Assembly (NCBI GenBank): GCA_964383495.1
Contig: CAYLHG010000001.1
Location: forward strand, 124,001 to 188,000
Direction: 5' to 3'
Origin: CAWKDC01 sp964383495
GTDB lineage: Bacteria; Pseudomonadota; Gammaproteobacteria; JABCZS01
DNA: 64,000 bases
Position numbers and translations under genes: made by a program. The notes below the pieces were generated by a model. It was given only the letters and a program-made list of their open reading frames with translations. It did no database searches and was not told the origin of the DNA. How positions within the stretch are numbered: the stretch's first letter is position 1; each line of letters begins with the position of its first letter. Positions 16,978 through 25,628 of this stretch are shown here, in pieces.

Positions 16978-17369
16978 AGTATAGTCTCCTGAACTACTGT
17001 ATAAGGGCGGTCACTAAAAACATAGCACATATGCAGATAACTTCCACACGGAAGGTGCGTTTTTTTCAAAAATCCCCGGCAAAATTCAAAAAAACCCTTT
17101 TAACTTATTGTTTTTAATATAAAATCAAGAAGATAAAATTTTTAAAAAAATTTTCATATCTAACATGCGGTTATCACTTTTTTTATGAAAATTAAGACGG
17201 CTAATAAAAAATTCTTATTAAGAAACCACTTTACTTTTAAAAATATAGCCGATATTGTGTTTGATGCAAAACATGGAAGGTGTGTACCTCTCGCACTTGG
17301 AGATGCGAAGAGGTGATAATCCGTCTGGGGCAGTCGGGATTCGCATCTCCAGGTACGAAAGGTATATAT
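16978..17369. other. AT-rich intergenic region between the divergent histone-like gene and lon
   Basis: 392 bases without a gene. The middle (17090-17260) is very AT-rich with long A and T runs, the sort of curved or UP-like DNA found upstream of strong promoters. A weak lon promoter candidate is TTTACT at 17230-17235 and TATTGT at 17253-17258 (17 bp). A TTCCACACGGAA dyad at about 17042-17053 lies on the histone-gene side. The lon-proximal 80 bases hold the large inverted repeat listed separately. Confidence 0.5.
17284..17356 (+). promoter_or_regulatory. Large leader inverted repeat directly upstream of lon
   Basis: TGGAGATGCGAA (17298-17309) pairs perfectly with TTCGCATCTCCA (17340-17351) around a 30-nt loop. 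Outside it GTACCT (17284-17289) can pair with AGGTAC (17351-17356) across an 8-nt bulge. The structure ends only 13 bases before the lon ATG at 17370 and abuts the GAAAGG ribosome binding site. It could control translation of lon or be a protein-binding dyad. Confidence 0.6.
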
Positions 17370-19763
17370 ATGGCCATGCAAAAATCTAAAAAGCTACGCG
17401 CTACTACAACAAAATCTCTTCCTTCACAAAACACGCTTCCCAATCGCCTTATTTTATTGCCTTTGGTAGAGCGTCCTTTTTTTCCACCACAAACATTACC
17501 CCTATTGCTAGATAAAGAGCCTTGGCAAAAAAGCATTCAAACCATTATTGAGGAAAATGAAAGTGCCGCTGGGTTAATTCTCACACGTGCAAACACGTCA
17601 GATAATTCTAAGCCTAAAGATTTTTACCCCATTGGCACCGCCATTCGTATACATCAACCCGTTGAAACAGGTGAACAAGTTCAAATTATTGCGGAAGGCA
17701 TGAAACGTTTCCGCATTACGAAATGGATCAAAAAAACACCGCCATTTTGTGTGGAAGTAGAGTATTTAGAAGATACGCAATCCAGCAGCGATGATAAAAA
17801 TAAAGCTTATGTTATGGCTATCATTACCGCGCTTAAAGAGCTGATTCCCCTTAACCCTCTTTATTCAGAAGAATTAAAATTCTTTTTAAAACGTTTTATT
17901 CCTAATGACCCTTCTTATTTATCTGATTTTGCAGCAAGCTTAACCAGCGCAGACAAAGAAAAATTGCAAGATATTTTAGACACGATAGATGTGAGTGTAC
18001 GTCTTAAAAAAGTCATTGTATTATTGAAAAAAGAAACAGAGCTTGTAAAGCTACAAGCTAAAATCAGTGAAGAAGTAGAAGAAAAAATGGATGAACAACA
18101 ACGCCATTTCTTCTTAACAGAACAATTGAGAGCCATTCAAAAAGAATTAGGCATTTCAAAAGATGACCGCACTGCAGAAATTGATCGCTTCGAAGAAAAA
18201 ATTGCAAAACTGAAATTGAGCAAAGATACATTAGCACGCATTGAAGAAGAACTAGACAAATTAACTGTGTTAGAAATGGGTTCTCCAGAATATACTATCA
18301 CACGCAACTATTTAGATTTAATCACTAACCTTCCTTGGACTACTTATTCGAAAGACAAATTAAGTCTGATCAGTGCGCGCCGCATTCTTAATAAAGAACA
18401 TGAAGGATTAGATGATATTAAAGATCGTATTTTAGAATTTATTGCTGTTGGTTCCTTAAAAGGTAAAATCAGTGGTACTATTTTATTACTAATAGGGCCG
18501 CCCGGTGTGGGTAAGACGTCTATTGGCCGCTCTATTGCACACGCTGTAGGCAGAAAATTTTACCGCTTTTCGGTGGGCGGTATGCGTGATGAAGCAGAAA
18601 TCAAAGGGCATCGTCGTACTTATATAGGTGCTATGCCAGGCAAAATCATCCAATGCTTAAAAGAAATGAAAGTAGCTAATCCTATCATCATGTTAGATGA
18701 AATTGATAAAATTGGGAATTCTTATCAAGGTGATCCTGCTTCTGCTTTATTAGAAGTATTAGATCCGGAACAAAATAAAGATTTTCTAGATCATTATCTA
18801 GATATTCGGTTTGATTGCTCTAAAATCATGTTTATCTGCACCGCCAACCAAATAGACACTATTCCTCACGCCCTGCTTGATCGTATGGAAGTATTGAGTT
18901 TAGCGGGATATATTTTAGAAGAAAAATTAAGAATCGCACAGAAACATTTATGGCCTCGCTGTTTGAAAAACAGCGGCATTACCAACCAGCAGCTCGCATT
19001 AACAGAGCCTGCTTTGCGTATGATCATCCAATCTTATGCGAGAGAATCAGGCGTGCGCTCTTTAGAAAAATATTTAGCCCGTATTGCACGCAAAGCCGCT
19101 GTGAAAATTGTAGGCGGTGCAAAAGGAAAAATCACCATTGGCCCTAAAGAACTGCAAGAATATTTAGGCATTGCACCTTTTACAGATGAGAAACCGTTAG
19201 AGGGTATTGGTGTTGCGACAGGGTTAGCGTGGACATCCATGGGAGGAGTAACACTCAGTATTGAAGCCACTCAACATCCAGCAAAAGATCGCGGCTTTAA
19301 ATTCACAGGCCAAATGGGCGATGTGATGAAAGAATCTGCAGAAATTGCATTTAGCTATGTATTAAGTACATTGGTAGAATACGGTTTAAATATTAATGTT
19401 TTTGATAATACACGTGTTCATTTGCATATCCCAGAGGGCGCAACACCCAAAGATGGCCCTTCCGCAGGCATCACCATGACCTCTGCATTATTTTCACTGG
19501 CCCTACAAAAGCCTTGCAAAAATAATATTGCCATGACAGGCGAACTTACGCTTACAGGACAAGTACTTGCTGTTGGAGGCATTAAAGAAAAAATCATTGC
19601 GGCTAAACGTATTGATATATGTGAATTGATTTTGCCAGATAGCGTCCGTAAAGATTATGATGAATTACCTAGCCACATTAAAGAAGGGTTAACCATTCAT
19701 TTTGTTAAACATTATCGAGAAGTATTTGATTTGATGTTTGGCACAACGCCGCAAGCAATGTAA
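17370..19763 (+). CDS. lon: ATP-dependent protease Lon (divergent paralogue)
   Basis: 797 residues from the ATG at 17370, chosen because GAAAGG lies about 8 bases upstream and because the upstream in-frame extension is read out of the leader hairpin. Domains run in the Lon order: N-terminal substrate domain (about 1-200, starting LILLPLVERPFFPP, which differs from the common LPVLPLRD), coiled middle, AAA+ module with GPPGVGKTS (about 375) and MLDEIDKIG, and the C-terminal protease. The catalytic Ser is in PKDGPSAGITM (about 690) and the catalytic Lys in GGIKEKIIAAKR (about 735). The enzyme degrades misfolded and regulatory proteins in the cytoplasm. The atypical N-terminus and isolated position suggest the second Lon type seen beside the usual clp-lon locus in some gammaproteobacteria. 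Its 3' end overlaps hemH on the other strand by 59 bases. Confidence 0.9.
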   Translation: MAMQKSKKLRATTTKSLPSQNTLPNRLILLPLVERPFFPPQTLPLLLDKEPWQKSIQTIIEENESAAGLILTRANTSDNSKPKDFYPIGTAIRIHQPVETGEQVQIIAEGMKRFRITKWIKKTPPFCVEVEYLEDTQSSSDDKNKAYVMAIITALKELIPLNPLYSEELKFFLKRFIPNDPSYLSDFAASLTSADKEKLQDILDTIDVSVRLKKVIVLLKKETELVKLQAKISEEVEEKMDEQQRHFFLTEQLRAIQKELGISKDDRTAEIDRFEEKIAKLKLSKDTLARIEEELDKLTVLEMGSPEYTITRNYLDLITNLPWTTYSKDKLSLISARRILNKEHEGLDDIKDRILEFIAVGSLKGKISGTILLLIGPPGVGKTSIGRSIAHAVGRKFYRFSVGGMRDEAEIKGHRRTYIGAMPGKIIQCLKEMKVANPIIMLDEIDKIGNSYQGDPASALLEVLDPEQNKDFLDHYLDIRFDCSKIMFICTANQIDTIPHALLDRMEVLSLAGYILEEKLRIAQKHLWPRCLKNSGITNQQLALTEPALRMIIQSYARESGVRSLEKYLARIARKAAVKIVGGAKGKITIGPKELQEYLGIAPFTDEKPLEGIGVATGLAWTSMGGVTLSIEATQHPAKDRGFKFTGQMGDVMKESAEIAFSYVLSTLVEYGLNINVFDNTRVHLHIPEGATPKDGPSAGITMTSALFSLALQKPCKNNIAMTGELTLTGQVLAVGGIKEKIIAAKRIDICELILPDSVRKDYDELPSHIKEGLTIHFVKHYREVFDLMFGTTPQAM

Positions 19764-20682
19764 TGTGCGCGGCTTGATCATTTAATGCGGGAATATAATG
19801 ATAATGCTTGCCTCCTGCCTGTAAAAAACCTTGTTTCAATGTGTGACTTAATTCTTCTAGTGTTTCTAAACAATCTGCACTAAAAGACGGGCTGATCACA
19901 TCTACATGCGTAATACCTTTCATTGCCCACTCTTTTAAAACATCCACTGTGTAAGGCTTCACCCATGCTTTAGGACCGAAACGGGATTGAAAAGTAACGC
20001 AATAAGCTTCTTCATGAAGCCTCAAACGATTTGCTAATAAACGCGCTGTCTCGTAACATTGTTCAGGGTAAGGATCGCCTGCATGAAAATATTCCTCGGG
20101 GATACCATGAAAAGATAATAATAATCGATCCCCTCTGCCTTTCTCTTGCCAGTGCGCTTCCACCGATAATGCTAACGCCTCTATATAAAGCGGATGATCA
20201 TGATAGTGTTTAAGCGTATAAATAGGTAATTTATATTTTTTAGAAAATGTTTTCAATACATCAAATACCGATTCGGTCGTAGTCACAGAATATTGCGGAT
20301 ATAAAGGTAGAACAAATAATCTCGTGTGTTGATGTGACATTATTTCCTGTAACACATCATTAATACGAGGTTTTCCATATCGCATTGCATGATAAACTAA
20401 AACATCAGGCATCATTTTTTGTAGCGCAACAACTTGACGTTGCGTAATAATACGAAGCGGCGAACCTTCTGGCCACCAAATACTACGGTAAAGCTTGGCT
20501 ACTTTAGGAGACCGTAAAGGTAAAATCAACATATATAATATAGGGTACCAAAGCCAGGGCGTAAGACTAATCACACGTTTATCTTTAAGAAATTCAGCTA
20601 AAAAATCCCTCACTCCTGAAGGTGTTGGCGTTGTCGGCGTCCCAAGATTTACTAATAAAATGCCAGGCTTCTCATTAGGCAT
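19705..20682 (-). CDS. hemH: Ferrochelatase
   Basis: Inserts Fe2+ into protoporphyrin IX, the last step of protohaem synthesis. The 325 residues are normal for the bacterial enzyme. The start gives GILLVNLGTPTTPTPSGV, and the catalytic His lies in LLSFHGIPEEYFHAGDPY (about residue 190). The QSRFGPKAWVKPYT and VDVISPSFSADCLETLEE segments (the latter with the metal-site Glu) are intact. It is last in the compact minus-strand run; its start overlaps the thioredoxin-like gene by 8 bases. Haem made here could serve the cyd oxidase. Confidence 0.95.
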   Translation of the reverse strand: MPNEKPGILLVNLGTPTTPTPSGVRDFLAEFLKDKRVISLTPWLWYPILYMLILPLRSPKVAKLYRSIWWPEGSPLRIITQRQVVALQKMMPDVLVYHAMRYGKPRINDVLQEIMSHQHTRLFVLPLYPQYSVTTTESVFDVLKTFSKKYKLPIYTLKHYHDHPLYIEALALSVEAHWQEKGRGDRLLLSFHGIPEEYFHAGDPYPEQCYETARLLANRLRLHEEAYCVTFQSRFGPKAWVKPYTVDVLKEWAMKGITHVDVISPSFSADCLETLEELSHTLKQGFLQAGGKHYHYIPALNDQAAHITLLAALCQTSNQILLDNV

Positions 20683-21034
20683 CTTTTACTTCTTTTTGTA
20701 CTTCATCCACTGTTAACGCTTGTGCTTCAGTTAACAAGCGGCGTAACTCTTGCTTGGTGAGTACCCCCGATTGAATAAATACTGCTGTTTGATAGCGTAA
20801 AATCACTGTCGTGGGCACAGAACGCACATTAAATGCATGAGCAAGCTCTTCTTCTTTGCTTACATCAACCACGCCAAAAAATACCGCTGGAAATAATGTA
20901 GCCATTTCCTCTAAGAGAAGTGTGAAAGATTGACAAGGCTCACACCATGGGGCGCTAAAATCCAATACCATGAAATCTTCATGTTCAAAATGGTTATCAA
21001 AGTTGTCTTTGGTAAGCATGGCGACTTTGCGCAT
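20675..21034 (-). CDS. Thioredoxin-family protein
   Basis: 119 residues with a single thioredoxin fold. The redox motif is WCEPC (about residues 30-34, in LDFSAPWCEPCQSF), and the cis-Pro loop is SVPTTVILR (about 75-83). The usual WCGPC is changed to WCEPC, which suggests a specialised redox potential or partner. No signal peptide is seen, so it is probably cytoplasmic. An alternative start lies five codons in (MLTKDNFDNHF). It lies between the mazG-adk gene (22 bases) and hemH (overlap), so it belongs to the same run. Confidence 0.87.
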   Translation of the reverse strand: MRKVAMLTKDNFDNHFEHEDFMVLDFSAPWCEPCQSFTLLLEEMATLFPAVFFGVVDVSKEEELAHAFNVRSVPTTVILRYQTAVFIQSGVLTKQELRRLLTEAQALTVDEVQKEVKDA

Positions 21035-21056
21035 AATTTCGTTCCTTGCAATAGAC

Positions 21057-22091
21057 TTATGGTATTAACTGTAGCAGCTCCCCATGCACTTCTTCAACCG
21101 ACAATGCAGCATCTATTGTCACAAAACGAGGACATGCGTCCTCATCTGATAATGCCCACATTTGATAATACGCAATCAAAGGCTCTGTTTGTTGATGATA
21201 TACTGCCAAACGTTCCCGCACCACTTCGGCACGATCATCTGATCGTTGAATTAAAGGTTCGCCTGTTTCGTCATCTTGATCAGCCACCTTAGGAGGATGC
21301 AATTCTGCATGATACACTCGCCCTGATCCGGGATGCAGGCGGCGCCCGCTGATACGTTCTACAATTTCTTCGTCTTCAATTTCAAAATTGACAATTAAAT
21401 CAATATGCAACTGCACATCACGCAATGCTTTTGCTTGTGGCAACGTGCGTGGAAAACCATCAAAAATAAATCCTTTTGCACAATCAGGCTCTGCAATGCG
21501 CTCTAAAACAAGCGGAATAATCACTTCGTCAGGGATCAATTGGCCTGAATCCATAATTGATTTTGCTTTTTGCCCAAGCGGTGTTTGTGCAGTCACCGCA
21601 GCACGCAGCATGTCTCCTGTAGAAATCACTGGCACGCTCAATGTTTTATGTAAAAATTGACTTTGCGTACCCTTGCCAGCACCAGGGGCACCCAATAATA
21701 TAATCCGCATCGAAGACTCCTTCAGAGAAGATAAAATATGCTTCACACGCTGCCATAATGCTTCTTGTTGGCCGAGGGATAGTGTATCAAACCGCGCCCC
21801 ATTCGCCAATGCTAAATACTGCATCCAAGCAAATCGCCTGAGAAATTTTTGGTTTGCTAATGCAAGCGTTTCATAGGAACATACCCCTGTCAAACGTGCT
21901 ACTTGAGTTAGTGTTAAAAAACAATCCCCTAATTCTTCTTGTATATCTTTTTTATCTTTAAAATCAATCGCTTCTATGCATTCCTGGCACTCTTCAATTA
22001 CTTTTAATAAAGCTTCGCGAGGGTCTTCCCAATCAAACCCTTGAGCTGCTGCTGCCTCCCCAATGGCATGGGCGTGCAATAAAGGGTTCAT
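21057..22091 (-). CDS. adk: MazG-like NTP pyrophosphohydrolase domain fused in frame to adenylate kinase
   Basis: A 344-residue ORF with two enzymes. Residues 1-125 are a single MazG-type all-alpha NTP pyrophosphohydrolase domain with its metal-binding pattern intact (EECQECIEA near 33-41 and EELGDCFLTL near 52-61). Residues 128-344 are a full-length adenylate kinase: P-loop LLGAPGAGKGTQ, GFIFDGFPRT, and a LID without Zn cysteines (GRRLHPGSGRVYH). The adk part has its own ATG at 21710 with GAAGGAGT about 7 bases upstream, so free Adk may also be made. The MazG end overlaps relA by 4 bases; relA followed by mazG is also the E. coli order. Adk balances AMP, ADP and ATP; MazG removes abnormal or excess NTPs. 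Confidence 0.9.
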   Translation of the reverse strand: MNPLLHAHAIGEAAAAQGFDWEDPREALLKVIEECQECIEAIDFKDKKDIQEELGDCFLTLTQVARLTGVCSYETLALANQKFLRRFAWMQYLALANGARFDTLSLGQQEALWQRVKHILSSLKESSMRIILLGAPGAGKGTQSQFLHKTLSVPVISTGDMLRAAVTAQTPLGQKAKSIMDSGQLIPDEVIIPLVLERIAEPDCAKGFIFDGFPRTLPQAKALRDVQLHIDLIVNFEIEDEEIVERISGRRLHPGSGRVYHAELHPPKVADQDDETGEPLIQRSDDRAEVVRERLAVYHQQTEPLIAYYQMWALSDEDACPRFVTIDAALSVEEVHGELLQLIP

Positions 22092-24295
22092 GGGTGCATA
22101 TCCTCATGTAAACGGGCACACTCAATCACGTTTGGCAATGTGCTTAACCGGCTCAATAGCCGAGATAACATGGTCAAATCAGCTACTTCTAATGTCATGT
22201 AAGTACGCACAGAGTGATCAGCAGGGTTTGATTTAGAATGAATGGACGTGACGTTTACTTTTTCAGAAGACAATACTGAAGTGATATCTCTTAATAAATC
22301 TTTACGATCATAAGAATGAATATAAATTTGAACGGGATAAGTGTGGCTTTCCCCTTGCCCCCAATCCACAGCAATAATTTTTTCTGGATGCTCTTCACGA
22401 GAATAATGAATGTTCGGGCAATCTGCACGGTGGATGGAAATCCCTTTCCCTAGTGCTAAATAGCCTAAAATGTGATCACCTAGCACCGGCGAACAGCATT
22501 GCGCAAGTGTTGTCATTAAATTCCCAACACCTGAAATAGTGATATTATCTTGATATTTTTTCGTTGTTACGGAACGTTTTTGAACAGGTTCCACATGTGC
22601 ATCCATTGCGTGGCCAAACGCTGTATGCAATACGTGCGCCATACGAATATCACCACGCCCCAACGCTGCTAGCACATCATCTCCTGTATTTAAATTTAAT
22701 TTTTGCGCGACACTGTCTAAATCAATTTTATCAAGGTTTAAACGCGAACATTCTTTTTCTAAATATTCTTTTCCATCTACAATATTATCATCACGATGCT
22801 GCAATCTAAACCATGCTCGCACTTTTGATTTGGCTCTAGAAGTAAATAAATATCCAGACTCATGATGCAACCAGTCTTTGCCAGGACGCGCTTCACCTTG
22901 CGCTAATATTTCAATTTGATCACTGCTATTTAATATATAGGTGAGTGGCACCATGCGGCCATTTACTTTTGCACCTCTTGTACGATGCCCCAAGTCTGTA
23001 TGCACATGGTAAGCAAAATCTAATGGTGTGGAGCCTTTTGGTAAATCCACGACCTCACCTTTCGGCGTAAATACGTACACACGATCTTCTGTAACCGTGT
23101 TTTTTAATTCGTTAAACAAATCTTCTGCATTGCTGATTTCTTTTTGCCATTCTAACAATGCATTTAACCACTTCATTTTTTGTTGATCAGGTAAAGCTGT
23201 TTTTGCACCTTCTTTATAAGCCCAATGCGCACATACCCCGATTTCAGATTCCTCATGCATTTCATAGGTACGAATTTGTACCTCTAGCATTTTTCCTTGC
23301 GGCCCAACAACTGCAGTATGCAATGAACGATAGCCATTTGATTTAGGTGACGCAATGTAATCATCAAATTCTTTTGGGATATGAGGCCACAACCCATGCA
23401 CAACACCCAGCACGGCATAACAATCACTTATTTTATCCACCAATACACGAATAGCACGCACATCATACACTTCATCATACTGAATATTTTTACGTTGCAT
23501 TTTTCGATAAATAGAATAAATATGTTTGAGTCTACCATCTACACGTGCTTTAACACCTTCTTTTTTAAGTTGCTCTATTAAAACGACAATCACTTCATCA
23601 ACAGAACGTTGCCTATCAAGCCTTTTTTCAGCGACTAATTTTGCAATTTGTGTATACTGCTCAGGCTCTAAATAACGAAAACTTAAATCTTCAAGCTGCC
23701 ACTTTAAATGCCCTACTCCTAAACGATTCGCCAATGGCGCGTACACTTCTCGCGCTTCTATTGCCAACATTTTCTTTGCTTCTGGCGCTAATTCTTTTGA
23801 ACTTTCTAACGCAGCAATGTGATGCCCTAATTTAATTAATACCACGCGGATATCTTCCACCATGGCAACAAGCATTTTCCTGAGATTATCTAAATGGTGC
23901 GCGTAATCATCTAAATCTACTTCATATGCTCTTAAGTGATGCAGTGCATTCATATGATGAACACCCATCACAAGTTTTTCAACCTCTAGAGAATAATTTG
24001 TTTTTAAAAAATTTTCATTCCATCCCTGCAACATCGATACCGGATAAACAAATGCAGCAGCAAGACCCACAGGATCTAAATTAATTTCCGCTAAAATTTC
24101 AACCAAATGCGCACTTGAAACCAAAACAATAGGATCTATTTTTTCTTTTTCAACTATTTCCAATGTTTTTTTGCAATGATTTTCTAGCTCATAACGAAAA
24201 GATTCACTCATATAAGAAACCACTTTAGACAACCACGGTCTTAATGTTTCTTGCGTTAAATTGCCTTCTAACACAGATTTCCTGAGTTTAGCCAT
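22088..24295 (-). CDS. relA: GTP pyrophosphokinase (RelA, (p)ppGpp synthetase)
   Basis: 735 residues from the ATG at 24295, chosen because GAGGAGAGC precedes it and it overlaps the rlmD stop by 8 bases; the frame is open 22 codons further upstream. The N-terminal hydrolase-like domain lacks the HD pair and the EDT motif of SpoT (AAAFVYPVSMLQ stands in that region), so hydrolase activity is unlikely, as in RelA. The synthetase domain contains VYDVRAIRVLVD and PKSNGYRSLHTAVVGP (about 300-340). TGS (RVYVFTPKGEVVDLPKG), a zinc-finger-like Cys/His region (AQCCSPVLGDHILGY) and a C-terminal ACT domain follow. It senses uncharged tRNA on ribosomes and triggers the stringent response. Confidence 0.94.
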   Translation of the reverse strand: MAKLRKSVLEGNLTQETLRPWLSKVVSYMSESFRYELENHCKKTLEIVEKEKIDPIVLVSSAHLVEILAEINLDPVGLAAAFVYPVSMLQGWNENFLKTNYSLEVEKLVMGVHHMNALHHLRAYEVDLDDYAHHLDNLRKMLVAMVEDIRVVLIKLGHHIAALESSKELAPEAKKMLAIEAREVYAPLANRLGVGHLKWQLEDLSFRYLEPEQYTQIAKLVAEKRLDRQRSVDEVIVVLIEQLKKEGVKARVDGRLKHIYSIYRKMQRKNIQYDEVYDVRAIRVLVDKISDCYAVLGVVHGLWPHIPKEFDDYIASPKSNGYRSLHTAVVGPQGKMLEVQIRTYEMHEESEIGVCAHWAYKEGAKTALPDQQKMKWLNALLEWQKEISNAEDLFNELKNTVTEDRVYVFTPKGEVVDLPKGSTPLDFAYHVHTDLGHRTRGAKVNGRMVPLTYILNSSDQIEILAQGEARPGKDWLHHESGYLFTSRAKSKVRAWFRLQHRDDNIVDGKEYLEKECSRLNLDKIDLDSVAQKLNLNTGDDVLAALGRGDIRMAHVLHTAFGHAMDAHVEPVQKRSVTTKKYQDNITISGVGNLMTTLAQCCSPVLGDHILGYLALGKGISIHRADCPNIHYSREEHPEKIIAVDWGQGESHTYPVQIYIHSYDRKDLLRDITSVLSSEKVNVTSIHSKSNPADHSVRTYMTLEVADLTMLSRLLSRLSTLPNVIECARLHEDMHP

Positions 24296-25628
24296 GCTCT
24301 CCTCGCACAAATAATGCCATTGCTTCTGTATGTTGTGTATGTGTAAACATATCCATGGCACAAATACGTGCTAACTTGTAACCTTTGGCTACTAAAATAC
24401 CTGCATCACGCGATAATGTAGCGGGATTACACGAAACATACACGATACGAGATGGGCTCCATTGTTGAATACGAGAGACTATACTCTGCGCCCCTGTTCT
24501 TGGTGGATCAATCAGTAATTTATCGTAAGTATTCAGCACCCAATCAGCGTTTAATGCTTCGTCATCTAAATTAGCAGCAAAACCTTCGATATTATGAATG
24601 TGGTTCAGGTTTGCATTTTCCATTAACCGAGCAACCATGCCAGCATCTCCTTCTACTGCCACAACTTTTTGAGCACGCTTGGCTAAAGGTAATGAAAAAT
24701 TACCGAGACCACAAAATAAATCCAATACAGTTTCTGAAGAAGTTGCATCTAACCAATCCATTGCCAGTGCTACCATTTCAGTATTGAGCTGTTGGTTCAC
24801 TTGAATAAAATCATTGGGATGAAATTGAATCGTAATATTTTCAACACCTAACGCGTAATGCAAACGCTCTGGTAAATTTGGATTGTCCGGCCAAATACGG
24901 TGCACTGTAGTAGGTCCTTTGGGTTGCAAATAAATATGAAACCCACTTTCTTTTGCAAACGCTATCAATTCCGATTTATCTTTTTCTGATAGAGGCGTTA
25001 AATGTCGAATGGTGATGGCAGTTGCGTCATCTCCTACAGATAACTCTATTTGCGCAATGTCTTCACGATTCTCAAAACCACTTATTAATAATCTTACTGG
25101 TTCCCAATAATCACTGAACTCAGGACGAACCACTTTACACGTATGGCAATCTGTTAAATAACGCGAAGATTGTTCACGAAACCCCATCAATAATTTAGAT
25201 TTTTTTTCTACGTAACGCAATCCAATGCGTGCGCGTCTCCGGTAGCCTTCCGTATGACCTTGCAATGGCGGGAATACGGCTTCAGGCGTGACATTTCCAA
25301 AATGCAATAATTGTTCTAATAATTGTTTTCCTTTCATTTTAATTTGTGCGGCAGGGTTCATGTGCTGTAGATCACACCCCCCACACATACCAAAATGCGG
25401 GCAGCATGGCTCAACGCGATCCGCACTCGCTTCTAGTACAGACTGCACTTCCCCTACCGCAAGATTTCTTTTATCTTCTGTTATTTTTATCTCTACTACT
25501 TCACCAGGCAAAGCACGCGAAACAAAGCAGCGTTTACCATTTGCCAATGTGCCCACACCTCTGCCTTCATGAGACAATGCGTCGATAGTCACTACATGCT
25601 GCGTATTTTTTAAATTATCCAAGCTCAT
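24288..25628 (-). CDS. rlmD: 23S rRNA (uracil-1939-C5)-methyltransferase
   Basis: 446-residue SAM-dependent methyltransferase of the RumA/TrmA family. It opens with a TRAM RNA-binding domain (about residues 10-70). The Fe-S cluster cysteines follow in CCPHFGMCGGCDLQH (about 75-92) and CHTCKVV (about 160). The SAM site is LDLFCGLGNFSLPLA (about 300) and the nucleophile Cys is in VYVSCNPATLSRD (about 397). The 3' end overlaps relA by 8 bases and the 5' end overlaps the exonuclease gene by 14 bases. rlmD-relA-mazG is also the E. coli order. Confidence 0.95.
   Translation of the reverse strand: MSLDNLKNTQHVVTIDALSHEGRGVGTLANGKRCFVSRALPGEVVEIKITEDKRNLAVGEVQSVLEASADRVEPCCPHFGMCGGCDLQHMNPAAQIKMKGKQLLEQLLHFGNVTPEAVFPPLQGHTEGYRRRARIGLRYVEKKSKLLMGFREQSSRYLTDCHTCKVVRPEFSDYWEPVRLLISGFENREDIAQIELSVGDDATAITIRHLTPLSEKDKSELIAFAKESGFHIYLQPKGPTTVHRIWPDNPNLPERLHYALGVENITIQFHPNDFIQVNQQLNTEMVALAMDWLDATSSETVLDLFCGLGNFSLPLAKRAQKVVAVEGDAGMVARLMENANLNHIHNIEGFAANLDDEALNADWVLNTYDKLLIDPPRTGAQSIVSRIQQWSPSRIVYVSCNPATLSRDAGILVAKGYKLARICAMDMFTHTQHTEAMALFVRGEHG

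Noticed and set aside
16451..16984. 177-codon plus-strand ORF antisense to the histone-like gene
   Set aside because: Its Ala/Leu/Phe/Arg pattern is the mirror of Lys/Ala/Arg codons; it has no ribosome binding site and is a composition shadow.
17280..17369. Upstream extension of lon to 17280
   Set aside because: It would translate the inverted repeat and gives a Cys/Arg-rich stretch unlike any Lon start; the ATG at 17370 has a ribosome binding site.
22091..22091. mazG-adk fusion as a simple gene-calling artefact
   Set aside because: The frame is continuous for 344 codons with both domains intact and no stop between them; separate translation of adk is possible but the fused frame is real in this sequence.
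24296..24361. Longer relA start at 24361
   Set aside because: It lies inside rlmD; the ATG at 24295 has GAGGAGAGC and the typical 8-base overlap.
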